Virus record (IMG/VR): IMGVR_UViG_3300032516_003734
Coordinates: 1 to 30,864 of that record
From: a virus
Direction: 5' to 3' (one strand)
DNA: 30,864 nucleotides
Part shown: piece after piece, positions 14,378 through 22,726 of the stretch
Layout: the number at the start of each line of letters is the position of its first letter
Position numbering within the stretch: position 1 is the stretch's first letter
The notes under the pieces: model-generated
Seen by the model: the letters and a program-made list of their open reading frames with translations, nothing else
Database searches by the model: none
What the model was told of the DNA's origin: nothing
Position numbers and translations under genes: made by a program

Positions 14378-14568
14378 TGGAACCGCTCGAAGCCACGAGC
14401 CCCGACGCGCTCACGTACGACGAGATCAACTTCGTCGACGGATCGACGCTCCGCATCGCGCGCATCAACTCGCTCGGCTACGCCGTCCACGAGCCGATGC
14501 TTCCGTCGTTCGCGGACAATCGAGCTGGACGTCGAGCAGGCCGCAGCAAGAAGCTCGGACGTCGATGA
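14377..14568 (+). CDS. Small hypothetical protein
   Basis: 63 residues, ATG 14377 overlapping the kinase stop by one base (TGATG). The N-terminal half is acidic (SPDALTYDEINFVDG) and the C-terminus strongly basic (RAGRRAGRSKKLGRR). Function unknown; it lies between the kinase and the NUDIX gene and is likely co-transcribed with both. Confidence 0.55.
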   Translation: MEPLEATSPDALTYDEINFVDGSTLRIARINSLGYAVHEPMLPSFADNRAGRRAGRSKKLGRR

Positions 14569-14990
14569 GGTGGGGCCGCGCCGGAGCTGGGGCGCTCGTG
14601 GTCGCCTGTACGACGGGGCGCGTTCTGCTCGTGCTGCGCAGCCAGGACGTCACGGAGCCTGGCACGTGGGGGCTCCCCGGCGGCAAGATCGAGCCGAGCG
14701 AGAAGCCGATGCCGGCAGCGATCCGTGAACTGCGCGAGGAGACCCGGTTCCGCGGCGAGCTGCTCTTCTTCCCGAGCTTCGTCTTCAGGGAAGAGGGCTT
14801 CGTCTTCTATAACTTCTTCGCGCTCGCGAAGGACGAGTTCAAGCCCAAGCTCGACTGGGAGAACGACGACGCGCAGTGGTTCGAGCTGGACCAGCTCCCG
14901 GAGCCGCTGCACTTCGGCGTCGAGCGCCTACTCGACGAGGCCGGTCACGAGATCCCCGGCCTCATCGAGCAGTGCGCTAGCTCTTTTTGA
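14565..14990 (+). CDS. NUDIX hydrolase
   Basis: 141 residues, ATG 14565 (ATGA overlap). The Nudix box reads GGKIEPSEKPMPAAIRELRE plus E-T-R-F, matching G-x5-E-x7-R-E-U-x-E-E; the usual Gly two positions after the last Glu is Arg. A preceding WGLPGG is typical of MutT-type members. Such enzymes hydrolyse nucleoside diphosphates linked to another moiety (oxidised dNTPs, nucleotide sugars, ADP-ribose); the specificity is not visible. Its end overlaps a minus-strand micro-ORF. Confidence 0.88.
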   Translation: MRWGRAGAGALVVACTTGRVLLVLRSQDVTEPGTWGLPGGKIEPSEKPMPAAIRELREETRFRGELLFFPSFVFREEGFVFYNFFALAKDEFKPKLDWENDDAQWFELDQLPEPLHFGVERLLDEAGHEIPGLIEQCASSF

Positions 14991-15036
14991 ACGCGTGTGC
15001 CCAGGCGGCGTAGGCGAGGCCCGTCCCGCTCGCCAT
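14977..15036 (-). CDS. Possible 19-residue peptide (MASGTGLAYAAWAHAFKKS)
   Basis: ATG 15036 overlaps the zinc-ribbon gene's stop in an ATGA junction and ends at TAG 14977-14979, 14 bp into the convergent NUDIX gene. The coupling geometry matches the neighbouring genes; the size is the only argument against it. The sequence is small-residue-rich with a basic end. Confidence 0.3.
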   Translation of the reverse strand: MASGTGLAYAAWAHAFKKS

Positions 15037-15542
15037 CAGAGCCCAAGTCGCCCAAAAGGGAGCGCTGGCGGCGCGTCCTCCTCGGTCGCTGCGACGAACG
15101 CCTCGCGCAGAGCCTTCGTGATGCGCCGCAGGCGACCGTTCTCACGGCGGTACGTATCGCGCTCGTCGCACACGGTCTTGTTGGTCGACTGAGCATCCGC
15201 AACCTGCTTGCGCAGACTCGCGATCTCTTCGCCGCCAGAGCGAAGCTGCGCGCCCAAGGACAGCATGTCGCGCTCCATGTTCCGGATTTGCTCCAGGTGC
15301 TTCTCTCGGTAGGGGGCCATCGCCGTCCACGAGGTCGTCGGTACCAACGTCATGCTCCCGCATTCGGGACACGGCCCCGAATAGCTGCGGATGTTGCCGT
15401 GCAGCAGATCGATCTCGTCGTCGTCGAACCGGAGCATCTTGGACCACCCGCACGTGACGCACTTGAACCCCATGTCGTTGTTCGACACCGGCACCGGACT
15501 CTTCGCCTGCTTCTTCTTCGTCACCCGCTTCTTCTTCGCCAT
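15036..15542 (-). CDS. Zinc-ribbon coiled-coil protein (paralogue of the 8195-8737 gene)
   Basis: 168 residues, ATG 15542. A basic leader (MAKKKRVTKKKQAK) is followed by a zinc site C28, C31, C58, C61 in CVTCGWSKMLRFDDDEID and GPCPECGSMTL, the same block as in the gene at 8195. Here the second Cys pair is a tight C-x2-C, while the paralogue has a 9-residue insertion. The C-terminal half (about 75-150) is heptad-like (EQIRNMERDMLSLGAQL, EEIASLRKQVADAQS), so a coiled coil is likely. Nucleic-acid binding is plausible but not shown. Confidence 0.75.
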   Translation of the reverse strand: MAKKKRVTKKKQAKSPVPVSNNDMGFKCVTCGWSKMLRFDDDEIDLLHGNIRSYSGPCPECGSMTLVPTTSWTAMAPYREKHLEQIRNMERDMLSLGAQLRSGGEEIASLRKQVADAQSTNKTVCDERDTYRRENGRLRRITKALREAFVAATEEDAPPALPFGRLGL

Positions 15543-15551
15543 CTCATTCTC

Positions 15552-17612
15552 CTAGTTGTTGTCCCCGAGCATCGACATCTGACCGCTCGCGATGACCGCA
15601 CGGCCGATGCGATCGGTCGGCGACAGCCCCAGCTCCTTGAGGTATGGAGACGGCTCAGCATCCTTCGCGCCGTCCTCGTCCTTGTACCGGTAGCCGTTGA
15701 ACCACAGCTCGTCGCGAGCACGCGTGACCGCGACGTAGAACACGCGCCGCTCGTCGACGGGGCTGTCGTCGCCCCATGCGACGGGCCACGTGCCCTTGAT
15801 CATGCCGGCGACGTAGACGACCTGGAACTCCAAACCCTTGCATGAATGCACTGTGGCGATCGACACGGCGTTGCGCGAGGACGCTGCGGAGCGCTGCGCA
15901 GTCTTCAGCTCGGCGATGAGCTGGAACAGCGACGGCAGGTCGTCGAAGTCCGAGAGGAAGTCGCGGACACGATCGAAGTTCATGGCGGCATCGTTGTCCG
16001 GCGAGGCTTCCTTGTCGCCCTCGGCTTCGAGCCAGCGCTCCCAGTTCATCTTCTGGCAGAGCTTCGTGAAGAGCTGGAGCGGCGTCGCGCCCTTGGCCAG
16101 CGACATGCGCAGCTCGCGGATCTTGCCCATGAAGTCCCGTGCGTTGGCGTTGTACTTCCGGTCGGCGACGACAGAGGAGCCGTCCATCACGTCGAGCCAG
16201 TCGAGCCCGGCCTTCCAGGCGAGCACGATCTTGTCGATGAAGACGCGCCCGAGGTACTTCGGCGGGTTCTGGATTGTCGTCTCGAAGTCATCCTCGTCGG
16301 CGACGTTCGCGATCAGCCGCAGGTACGAGAGCGCGGTCTTGGCCTCGCGGCTCGCGAAGAAGCTATTGCCGCGAACGACGCGGGCCGGGATCTTGGCTTT
16401 CAGTAGCTCCAGCTCCAGCCGACCGCTCTGGTCGTTACGACGCACGAGTATCGCCTGATCGCGCCACTCGACGCCGGCGTCGTGGTGCTTGCGAATGTTG
16501 AACGCGATGTCCTCTGCCTCGGTGCGTGGGGTGTCGGTCTCGCGGTAGCCCACGAACCCGTTGGCGTCCCGTGTGCGCTGGAGGCGCATCGGGAGCTTCT
16601 GCGAGGCGGGGATCGCATCGAGCACGACGTTCGCGACGCGGATGATGTCCGAGCCAGAGCGGAAGTTCGCGTCCATGTAGACGTTCTTCGTGCCCGGGTG
16701 CGCGGCGCCGAAGCCGAGCACGTGCTCCGGCTTTGCTCCGCGGAATGCGTAGATGCATTGCGCCACGTCTGCGCAGATCACGATGTTGCCGTGGCCTTCG
16801 GCGAGCGCGTTCACGATGCGCCACTGCGCTTCGCAGAGGTCTTGCGATTCGTCGACGATCACGTAGTCGAACCGCGCCTGCCACTGCGCTCGCGCCTGGT
16901 CGTCCTCGGTGAGCAGCCGCGACGCTTCGGCCAGGAGGTCATCGAACGTCACGAACTTCGACCACGTGCCGTCGGGAAGCTGCGTGCCGCTCGTGCGCGC
17001 GTCCTCCGCGGCGAAATACTGATCGAGCAACACCGCGGGCGTCGTCGCGCAGTTCTTCTTCCCGCGTACGATGCCGGCAGCGACGTCAACCAGCGCTCCG
17101 GGCGTCTGCCCGAGGGCGCGGAGGCCGATGACGAACGAGTTGACGAGACAGTCGTTCTTGACGCGTGAGGCAAACTTCTTGACGAGGTCGGCCTCGACGT
17201 TTTCGTAGCCGAGACCGCGAGCGCCCTGGCGGATCGCGCGACCGTACGTTGAGCCCGTCTTGTCCAGACCGAAGCCTTCGGAGGTTGGGCTGTTCTTCCA
17301 GATCGCATGCGCGAGCCCGTGCAGCGTGCGCGCGACCTCGACGTCCTGGCCCTTCATGTTCAGGCGCTTCTTGAGCTTGCGATTCAGGTCGGCGGCGGCA
17401 TCGACGTTGAATGCCGAGAGCATGATGCGGTTCAACGGCACGCCGGAAGCGACGAGCTTCGCAACGCGCTCCACGAGTGTCGTACTTTTGCCGGCACCGG
17501 CCACCGCTCCGGCGAGCATCGGACCGGACACGTGATCGATGACCTGCTGCTGCGCGTCCGTGAAGCGCGGCGCCTCGGCAACAGGCTTCGCCGCCTTCTT
17601 CTTCTTGGCCAT
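15552..17612 (-). CDS. UvrD/Rep-type superfamily 1 DNA helicase
   Basis: 686 residues, ATG 17612 directly after the previous TAG. Motifs in order: Q-motif-like FTDAQQQVIDH (17-27); Walker A AVAGAGKSTT (36-45); motif II VIVDESQD (251-258); motif III QCIYAFRGA (285-293); motif V ATVHSCKGLEF (about 586-596); motif VI VAVTRARDEL (about 627). All are present, so the enzyme should be an active ATP-dependent 3'-5' translocase in phage replication or repair. The N-terminus is a Lys-rich leader (MAKKKKAAK). It follows the small 17613-17870 gene in one transcription unit. Confidence 0.93.
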   Translation of the reverse strand: MAKKKKAAKPVAEAPRFTDAQQQVIDHVSGPMLAGAVAGAGKSTTLVERVAKLVASGVPLNRIMLSAFNVDAAADLNRKLKKRLNMKGQDVEVARTLHGLAHAIWKNSPTSEGFGLDKTGSTYGRAIRQGARGLGYENVEADLVKKFASRVKNDCLVNSFVIGLRALGQTPGALVDVAAGIVRGKKNCATTPAVLLDQYFAAEDARTSGTQLPDGTWSKFVTFDDLLAEASRLLTEDDQARAQWQARFDYVIVDESQDLCEAQWRIVNALAEGHGNIVICADVAQCIYAFRGAKPEHVLGFGAAHPGTKNVYMDANFRSGSDIIRVANVVLDAIPASQKLPMRLQRTRDANGFVGYRETDTPRTEAEDIAFNIRKHHDAGVEWRDQAILVRRNDQSGRLELELLKAKIPARVVRGNSFFASREAKTALSYLRLIANVADEDDFETTIQNPPKYLGRVFIDKIVLAWKAGLDWLDVMDGSSVVADRKYNANARDFMGKIRELRMSLAKGATPLQLFTKLCQKMNWERWLEAEGDKEASPDNDAAMNFDRVRDFLSDFDDLPSLFQLIAELKTAQRSAASSRNAVSIATVHSCKGLEFQVVYVAGMIKGTWPVAWGDDSPVDERRVFYVAVTRARDELWFNGYRYKDEDGAKDAEPSPYLKELGLSPTDRIGRAVIASGQMSMLGDNN

Positions 17613-17870
17613 CTACTCGTCCTCGGGCGACTTTGGCTTCGGCGGGTCAGGCGTGTACACGTAGTGCTGCACGAGCAGCTTCGTCACTTTCCGCGTGCGT
17701 ACCTCGCGATGGTTCGCTTCGTTGCCCGTCGACTCGGCAATCTCTTCCCATTCGAGCGGACCGCCGATGACGTTGAACGCTTCGGTACGGCCGTCCGGGG
17801 TGGAGCCGCCCTGCATCTTCAGGAACTCGGCCGGCGTCACCACCCGATACGTCGTCTTGGATGTGGCCAT
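17613..17870 (-). CDS. Small hypothetical protein
   Basis: 85 residues from ATG 17870. Beta-rich centre (RTRKVTKLLVQHYVYTPD) and a Pro/Glu-rich tail. The stop TAG abuts the helicase ATG with no gap. Unknown function; its position suggests an accessory role to the helicase. Confidence 0.65.
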   Translation of the reverse strand: MATSKTTYRVVTPAEFLKMQGGSTPDGRTEAFNVIGGPLEWEEIAESTGNEANHREVRTRKVTKLLVQHYVYTPDPPKPKSPEDE

Positions 17871-17873
17871 TTT

Positions 17874-18782
17874 CTAGCCGAAGAGGCGCTTCAGCATCGA
17901 ACCGAGCTGCTGCGTCTGCGTGGCTTCCGCGACGCCGTCGCCCGCATCCCCAAACGGGTTCTTGTACTTCACCGTCGTGACGCCGAACGTCGTTGCCTCG
18001 TTGCGCAGCCACGGCTCGCGGTGCTCCAGGATCAGCTTCGCGGCGAGCACCTCCTCCTCGGGAGGTACGCTGTTGTCGTGGAAGTGGATGGTGAAGTCGT
18101 CGTCGAGGTCGAAGCAGATGCGCCCCGCCTGGATTGCGTACGCGGAGTGCCGGTGCGCCAGCATGTAACGGTGGTGGCTCAGGCCGCCCTCGACCGTGAT
18201 GAAGTGCTCCTTGTCCCAGGTACGGCGCTCCTCGGGCGTCAGGAACGCGTGCAGGACCTCCGAAGCGCGGCTGATGGCGCCGGGCACGCACTGCGGGCAA
18301 CTCGGCGTGGGGCGCTTCACGGAGACGGCCTTCGCGGTCGCCTCGGGCTCCGAGGCGGGCTTCTCCTCCTTCGGGGGGATGACGGCATCGGGGGTCAGCG
18401 CCTGCTCGATCTTGTCGAGGTCGGCGGTCTCGAAGACCTGGATCTTGCCGCCCTCCGACTTGACCGCCGTGATGGTGCGGTCGGACGGGCGCACGAACGC
18501 GTAGAGAGCGCGGCCGGCGACGGCGACGGTGGTCGCGAGCAAGATCTCCTGCCGGAGCTTGCCCTCGACTTCGACGGGCGCGATCTTGGTGATCGGCGTC
18601 CACGAGTTCTTGCGCGCCTCGGCGAGGAACGCGTCGAGGATCGGCATCTCGTGGGGTGCCGGGTCGACGATCTCCAACACGCACGACGTCTTGTCGGCCT
18701 GCTCTCGGTACGAGCTGTTCTCGACGTCGAGCAGGCGAAAGTCACCCGAGAAAGAGGGTAGGTACCAAACGCCGATCTTCAT
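17874..18782 (-). CDS. Hypothetical protein, 302 aa
   Basis: ATG 18782 (MKIGVWYLPSFSGDFRLLDV). The N-terminal half is mixed alpha/beta. A linker rich in Pro, Glu and Lys (about 135-165) leads to a C-terminal part with a CPQC pair and a His-rich segment (LSHHRYMLAHRHSAY). No known family is recognised. It lies between the ParB-like and helicase genes, so a replication-linked role is plausible. Confidence 0.65.
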   Translation of the reverse strand: MKIGVWYLPSFSGDFRLLDVENSSYREQADKTSCVLEIVDPAPHEMPILDAFLAEARKNSWTPITKIAPVEVEGKLRQEILLATTVAVAGRALYAFVRPSDRTITAVKSEGGKIQVFETADLDKIEQALTPDAVIPPKEEKPASEPEATAKAVSVKRPTPSCPQCVPGAISRASEVLHAFLTPEERRTWDKEHFITVEGGLSHHRYMLAHRHSAYAIQAGRICFDLDDDFTIHFHDNSVPPEEEVLAAKLILEHREPWLRNEATTFGVTTVKYKNPFGDAGDGVAEATQTQQLGSMLKRLFG

Positions 18783-19390
18783 GTGCGCTTCCTATTCGGT
18801 GGGGGGACGGGGATCGCCTGGGGCAGCAGCGCGACCGACGTCGGCGCCGCGCTCGCGGCGGCGGCGTCGGAGATCTGCTTCTCCATGAGCTTCAACGTAG
18901 CCTTCGGCAACTTCGCGTTCTTGGCGACCGCGAAGGCGGTGATCATCTCGGTGATGGACGGCGCCCGAGCCGCTCGCTGTGCCTCGGCCTGGGCGGTGAC
19001 GAGGTCCTTGCCGATCTTGGCCGCCGACTCGATGAGCCCGCGCGACGTGTTCGCGCCGTACGTCTCGTTGGCGGGCGAAGGCGCGAGACTATCCTCGTCG
19101 CCGTAGTAGTCGCCCATGCCCATGCCGATCATGGGGTACGCGGCCTTCTGGAAGCGGTTGCGCACGAGCGCGTCCGGCCTCTCCAGGGTGACGAGCGCCT
19201 GGCCGACGGACGCGCAGAAGCGCTGGAGCTGGGACATGGTCTTGCTGTTGATCTCGCCCTTCACGATGGCGATGATCTGTGCCCGGACGGACTCCTGGAG
19301 ACCCGACAGCGCGGGGTCCTTCGGGGTGCCGTCGAGCGCGTTGTCGATGCGCTCGTGCTCGTGATCGACGTCGAGATGAGGCTGGTTCAT
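18779..19390 (-). CDS. Hypothetical helical protein, 203 aa
   Basis: ATG 19390, overlapping the ParB-like gene's stop by 4 bp. Mostly helical with Ala/Lys-rich segments (AEAQRAARAPSITEM, AKNAKLPKATLKLMEKQ) and a Pro-rich end. The frame stops in the ATGA junction with the next gene. Function unknown. Confidence 0.65.
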   Translation of the reverse strand: MNQPHLDVDHEHERIDNALDGTPKDPALSGLQESVRAQIIAIVKGEINSKTMSQLQRFCASVGQALVTLERPDALVRNRFQKAAYPMIGMGMGDYYGDEDSLAPSPANETYGANTSRGLIESAAKIGKDLVTAQAEAQRAARAPSITEMITAFAVAKNAKLPKATLKLMEKQISDAAAASAAPTSVALLPQAIPVPPPNRKRT

Positions 19391-20304
19391 TCCAGCTCCC
19401 CGACGCGCCGCAGTGCCTCACCGAGACCGGTAACGCTCCGGTGCGAGCCCTCGCCGGCCGTCCAACGAAGCAGCTTACGTCCTTCGTCGGAGAGCGACAG
19501 GACGAACTCCTCGTCGTCGAGGACCTTGCGGAGGACGCCGATCGTGACGCCCTTGCCGCGCGTCGAGACCTCCTTGGACGTCTTGCCCTTCTTGACCGCC
19601 GACCGCGCCTTCTTCTGGCGGCGCGCCTCGGGCACCGAGATGATGATGCCGGACGCCTCTGCCTCGGCGATCTTCGCGTCCTGGTCCTCGTGCGGCATGT
19701 CGGCGAACGCCGCCGCCGCGGTAGCCGTGATCACGCCGCGCTCGACCGCCGCCTGCATGTTCGGCGACAGCTCCAGCACGCGGAGATGGTTGTCGAGGAC
19801 CTCGACCGACTTCATGCCCATCTTCCGCGCGATGATCTCCTTCGTCTGTCCCATGTTGAGCAGACGCTGGGCGTTGCGCGCCTTCGTGAGCATGTCGTCG
19901 TCCTGCCGGACGCTGTTCTCGGCTTCGATCGCGCCCGTGAGCGCGCCGACGTCGTTGTTCTTGGTCTGCGTTGCGCGCAGGAAGAACTCGTCGCCGTGGA
20001 GCTTCTTGATCTCGCGACCGGCGAGCACTCGGTTGCGTCCGACGACGCACTCGATCGTCTCTTCGATCTTCTCGCCGACCTTGCGCATGACCTTGCGCAC
20101 CACGACGTTCTGCTGCTGGCCCTCGCCCATCAGCGAGGCGACCAGCTCGGGCCGGTCGAACCCCTCGCGACGCAGCTTGAGCACGCGCTCGTTGACGAGA
20201 GGATGCTCGATGCCGTCCTTGGTGTCGTAGCCGACGATGAGGATCTTGTCTGGGTCCAGCAGCCAGAGGTTCTCTCGCTGCGCGTCGAATGCCGTCTTCG
20301 CCAC
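19387..20304 (-). CDS. ParB-family DNA-binding protein
   Basis: 305 residues from GTG 20304, placed by GGAAGGGG about 9 bp upstream and two bases after the previous stop. The N-terminal ParB domain has the VVGRNRVLAGREI motif (88-99, cf. G-x-R-R of ParB). EN...RQDDDMLTKARNAQRLL and a helix-turn-helix follow (about 152-175, GQTKEIIARKMGMKS), then a helical ParB spacer ending in a basic stretch (ARRQKKARSAVKKGK). Such proteins bind a centromere-like parS and can bind CTP; in phages they serve partition or gene control. No ParA gene is present. Confidence 0.8.
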   Translation of the reverse strand: MAKTAFDAQRENLWLLDPDKILIVGYDTKDGIEHPLVNERVLKLRREGFDRPELVASLMGEGQQQNVVVRKVMRKVGEKIEETIECVVGRNRVLAGREIKKLHGDEFFLRATQTKNNDVGALTGAIEAENSVRQDDDMLTKARNAQRLLNMGQTKEIIARKMGMKSVEVLDNHLRVLELSPNMQAAVERGVITATAAAAFADMPHEDQDAKIAEAEASGIIISVPEARRQKKARSAVKKGKTSKEVSTRGKGVTIGVLRKVLDDEEFVLSLSDEGRKLLRWTAGEGSHRSVTGLGEALRRVGELE

Positions 20305-20306
20305 GG

Positions 20307-20621
20307 TCAGACCCCTTCCTCTTCCTCGTCGTCGCTGCTCGCGCCGAACTTGATGACGACCTGGGCCTTCATCTTGGTCTCGACGGGGGTCGCGTCGGCG
20401 CGGAACAGGAGGATGCCCTTGCTGTTCGTCTGGTCCAGCTCGCGCGCCTCCAGGTTCTTCCGCAGGTCGGTCACGCTGGAGAACTGCTCCACCGTGTAGA
20501 TCGTCTCGGTCTCCGGCACGCCGTCGTCGCGCTCGACCGTGCGTTGACCCACCGGAACCACCAGCCACAGCGGCTTGCGGCGCGGCGCCTTCTTCTTCGG
20601 CTTCTCGTTGTCTTCGCTCAT
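20307..20621 (-). CDS. Small hypothetical protein, first gene of the 20.6-kb unit
   Basis: 104 residues, ATG 20621 preceded by AAAGGA at 9 bp. A basic start (KKKAPRRKPLWLVVPVG), a beta-rich middle and a poly-acidic tail (SSDDEEEEGV). It begins a minus-strand transcription unit read from a promoter at 20667-20695. No family is recognised. Confidence 0.65.
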   Translation of the reverse strand: MSEDNEKPKKKAPRRKPLWLVVPVGQRTVERDDGVPETETIYTVEQFSSVTDLRKNLEARELDQTNSKGILLFRADATPVETKMKAQVVIKFGASSDDEEEEGV

Positions 20622-20666
20622 CTGAACCAGTCCTTTCGGTCGCGCCCCACAGCGCTCACGTCGGAA

Positions 20667-20695
20667 CTAGTAACGCACGAGCAGGTGTCTGACAA
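20667..20695 (-). promoter_or_regulatory. Candidate sigma70-type promoter for the ParB-helicase unit
   Basis: On the minus strand TTGTCA (20690-20695), a 17-bp spacer and TACTAG (20667-20672). The -35 is 5/6 to consensus; the -10 is weak. It lies in a 106-bp gap (20622-20727) ahead of a gene with its own SD. Confidence 0.4.
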
Positions 20696-20727
20696 GACCT
20701 TTCGACGCACGCAACACACTTTTCCGA

Positions 20728-21060
20728 TCAGCGCGCCAGGATGCCGTGGTTTCGGCAGACGTGGGCCAGGTACCCGAGCCAGTCGTCGTCGCGGAACGCC
20801 GGTTTGTTGTCGTGCCGCATGGCCCACCAGACACAGGCTTCGAGGGAGTTCTGATTGGCGTGGGCGGCGTACTTGTTCATGCAGTGGGTCGTCCACCGCT
20901 CGTCGTCATCGTCATCGTCCGGACCCGGTTCCCAGGTCAGGATGGCGAACAGATACATGATGAGCGCCGCGGTCTGCTGCTGCTCGGTGAGCCGCTTGCC
21001 CGGCGGCTCGACCTGCGGCCAGTCCTGACGTAGCTGGCGCCGGCGCTTGGCCTCACCCAC
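20728..21060 (-). CDS. Hypothetical protein, 110 aa
   Basis: Start GTG 21060 (VGEAKRRRQLRQDW), overlapping the previous gene by 8 bp. A hydrophobic segment (AALIMYLFAILTW) in the first half, then an Asp-run (DDDDDDE) and a Cys/Trp-rich C-terminus. This is the last gene of the integrase transcription unit; 106 bp without a gene follow. Function unknown. Confidence 0.6.
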   Translation of the reverse strand: MGEAKRRRQLRQDWPQVEPPGKRLTEQQQTAALIMYLFAILTWEPGPDDDDDDERWTTHCMNKYAAHANQNSLEACVWWAMRHDNKPAFRDDDWLGYLAHVCRNHGILAR

Positions 21061-21265
21061 GTGGGGCTCCAGAGAGGAAGCCCTTGAGGAACCCGTCGAG
21101 CCACACGTCGCAGGTCTCGCGCATGCCGGACCAGTCGGCCCATTCGCGGCCGTCGATGACGATCTGAACGTGGTCGAGGTGCATCTCGTCGCGCCACAGG
21201 ATGGCGGTGGCGTTCGGGATGGGCAGCTTGTTCGGGCCGTACTTCAGCTCGATCTGGACGCTCAC
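21053..21265 (-). CDS. Small hypothetical protein
   Basis: 70 residues from GTG 21265, a GTGA overlap with the exonuclease stop. Mixed alpha/beta with a Trp-rich middle (HVQIVIDGREWADWSGM). Unknown. Confidence 0.55.
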   Translation of the reverse strand: MSVQIELKYGPNKLPIPNATAILWRDEMHLDHVQIVIDGREWADWSGMRETCDVWLDGFLKGFLSGAPRG

Positions 21266-21864
21266 GGCGCGAACCTGGGACAGATCGTCTTCATCTGGCG
21301 GCGGAAGATGTCGGCCTGCTGCCGCGCGTCGAGCAGGGCGTGATGGATGGCGACCCGGTCCTCGGGCTGCACCCACTCCGCGGGCCACTTCTTCTTCGTC
21401 TGGCCGTCGTACGGCATGCCGTTGTGGCCCATGGCGAGCGAGCCCATGTCGAGCGCGACGAAGCCAAGCTTGGCGCTGCCCGTGAACCTCCACGCGTAGT
21501 AGCTGTAGAACGCGAAGTCGAAAGCGACCGGATAGGCCACGAAAATGGGCTTCGGACGGTTCTCGCGGTCGGCGCCGAAGCCGTTGACCATGTTCTGGAT
21601 CCAGTCCTCCAGCTCGCGCATGACGTCGAGCGGGTCGCGCGCGTCGCGCGTCGCCTCGGCGTACATCTCGGGGAAGCCGGTCCACCACTTCATCGTGTCA
21701 GGGTCCTGCCGCGCATCCGGCAGCGGCTTCAGCTTCTGGTAGAAGTGACCGCACTCTTCGAGTGTCTCGGGATGCAGCGCGGTGACGCCGACGGAGAGCA
21801 TCGAGAAGAGGCCGGGGACGGGCCCAGTCGATTCCACGTCCACGCTGAAGTACATCTCGCTCAT
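21262..21864 (-). CDS. DEDDh-type 3'-5' exonuclease (RNase T/DnaQ-like)
   Basis: 200 residues, ATG 21864 in an ATGA overlap. The four acids and His of the DEDDh family are visible: FSVDVESTG (D9, E11), FVAYPVAFDFAFY (D116), and HHALLDARQQADI (H174, D179; H-x4-D). It would use two metal ions to remove nucleotides from 3' ends of DNA or RNA. Its length fits a stand-alone exonuclease. It may support phage replication proofreading or degrade host nucleic acid. Confidence 0.85.
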   Translation of the reverse strand: MSEMYFSVDVESTGPVPGLFSMLSVGVTALHPETLEECGHFYQKLKPLPDARQDPDTMKWWTGFPEMYAEATRDARDPLDVMRELEDWIQNMVNGFGADRENRPKPIFVAYPVAFDFAFYSYYAWRFTGSAKLGFVALDMGSLAMGHNGMPYDGQTKKKWPAEWVQPEDRVAIHHALLDARQQADIFRRQMKTICPRFAP

Positions 21865-22481
21865 GGCCGCACGAACCTTTCGATCTGAAGGAGTCTGTCC
21901 CCGAGGATGCTGGTGGTGAGCCAGAGGATCGGCGCCCCGTGTACATGTCGCCCGAGCATCTCCATCAGGATGCACTCGTACTCGTGGTGGTACGTCAGCT
22001 CGGACACGCGAGCCGGGTCGTCCGCGAGATTGTGGAACGCGCGAACCGGGCAGAACACGATGTGCGTGTAGATCTGCATCGCCTGGATCACCACCTCGCG
22101 AAACATGGGCTCGGCAGCCGTCTCGCGAGAGTGCATCGCGGTGTACGCGAGGTTGTCGAGGTAGGTGCGGTCGGTGACGAAGCCTCCCACCGGCGGCGGC
22201 CTGTGCCCCGCACCGGCCAGCGTGCCGTGCACGTCGGTGAACGGAAGCTCGCTGTCGAGCGTGGTGTGCTCCCAGGCGGCCTTCGCAGCGAACAGGCGCT
22301 TCTGGAACTCGGCTCGCTTGCCGGCGCCGTCGACATCGTACGGGTTGTCGAAGCCCATGGCCTTGGCGACTTCGCGCGAACCGGTCGGGCAGATCGGCAG
22401 CGAGAGCTTCGTGGCGATGGCCGTGGCGAGCGTGGATTTCCCAGTGCCCGAGGCTCCGGTGAATGCGAGGCGGACCGTCAT
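21861..22481 (-). CDS. P-loop NTPase/kinase of the AAA_28 type
   Basis: 206 residues, ATG 22481 (ATGA overlap). The Walker A motif is GASGTGKST (9-17) at the extreme N-terminus, followed by GSREVAKAMGF and FVTDRTYLDNLAYTAMHS (D-R...D-x-x-A-Y), as in AAA_28 and the kinase domain of NadR. It therefore probably phosphorylates a small substrate such as a nucleoside, deoxynucleotide or riboside. The substrate is not visible. It sits beside an exonuclease and other nucleotide-type genes. Confidence 0.7.
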   Translation of the reverse strand: MTVRLAFTGASGTGKSTLATAIATKLSLPICPTGSREVAKAMGFDNPYDVDGAGKRAEFQKRLFAAKAAWEHTTLDSELPFTDVHGTLAGAGHRPPPVGGFVTDRTYLDNLAYTAMHSRETAAEPMFREVVIQAMQIYTHIVFCPVRAFHNLADDPARVSELTYHHEYECILMEMLGRHVHGAPILWLTTSILGDRLLQIERFVRP

Positions 22482-22726
22482 CGCGACACCATCTCGTTGA
22501 ACGCGGCGATGCCCTCGTCAGCGTCCTGGGCCGCCATGACCGCCACGGCGACTCGGTCACCTGGAACCACCTCGGTTCCACCGGTCTTGTGATGGATCTC
22601 GACGCCGCGCCGTGCGACCGGCCAGCGGTCCTGCCAGGCGACGGCGTAGAGCGCCCACCACTCGGGGCCGTATCGCACCGCGAGGGTCGGAGTCGTACTC
22701 ATGGCCTTGTCTTGCTTCGTCGTCAC
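22478..22726 (-). CDS. Small hypothetical protein
   Basis: 82 residues from GTG 22726 (GTGA overlap with the HTH gene's stop); ATG 22702 is an alternative. Beta-rich core (YAVAWQDRWPVARRGVEIHH). No family recognised. Confidence 0.5.
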   Translation of the reverse strand: MTTKQDKAMSTTPTLAVRYGPEWWALYAVAWQDRWPVARRGVEIHHKTGGTEVVPGDRVAVAVMAAQDADEGIAAFNEMVSR

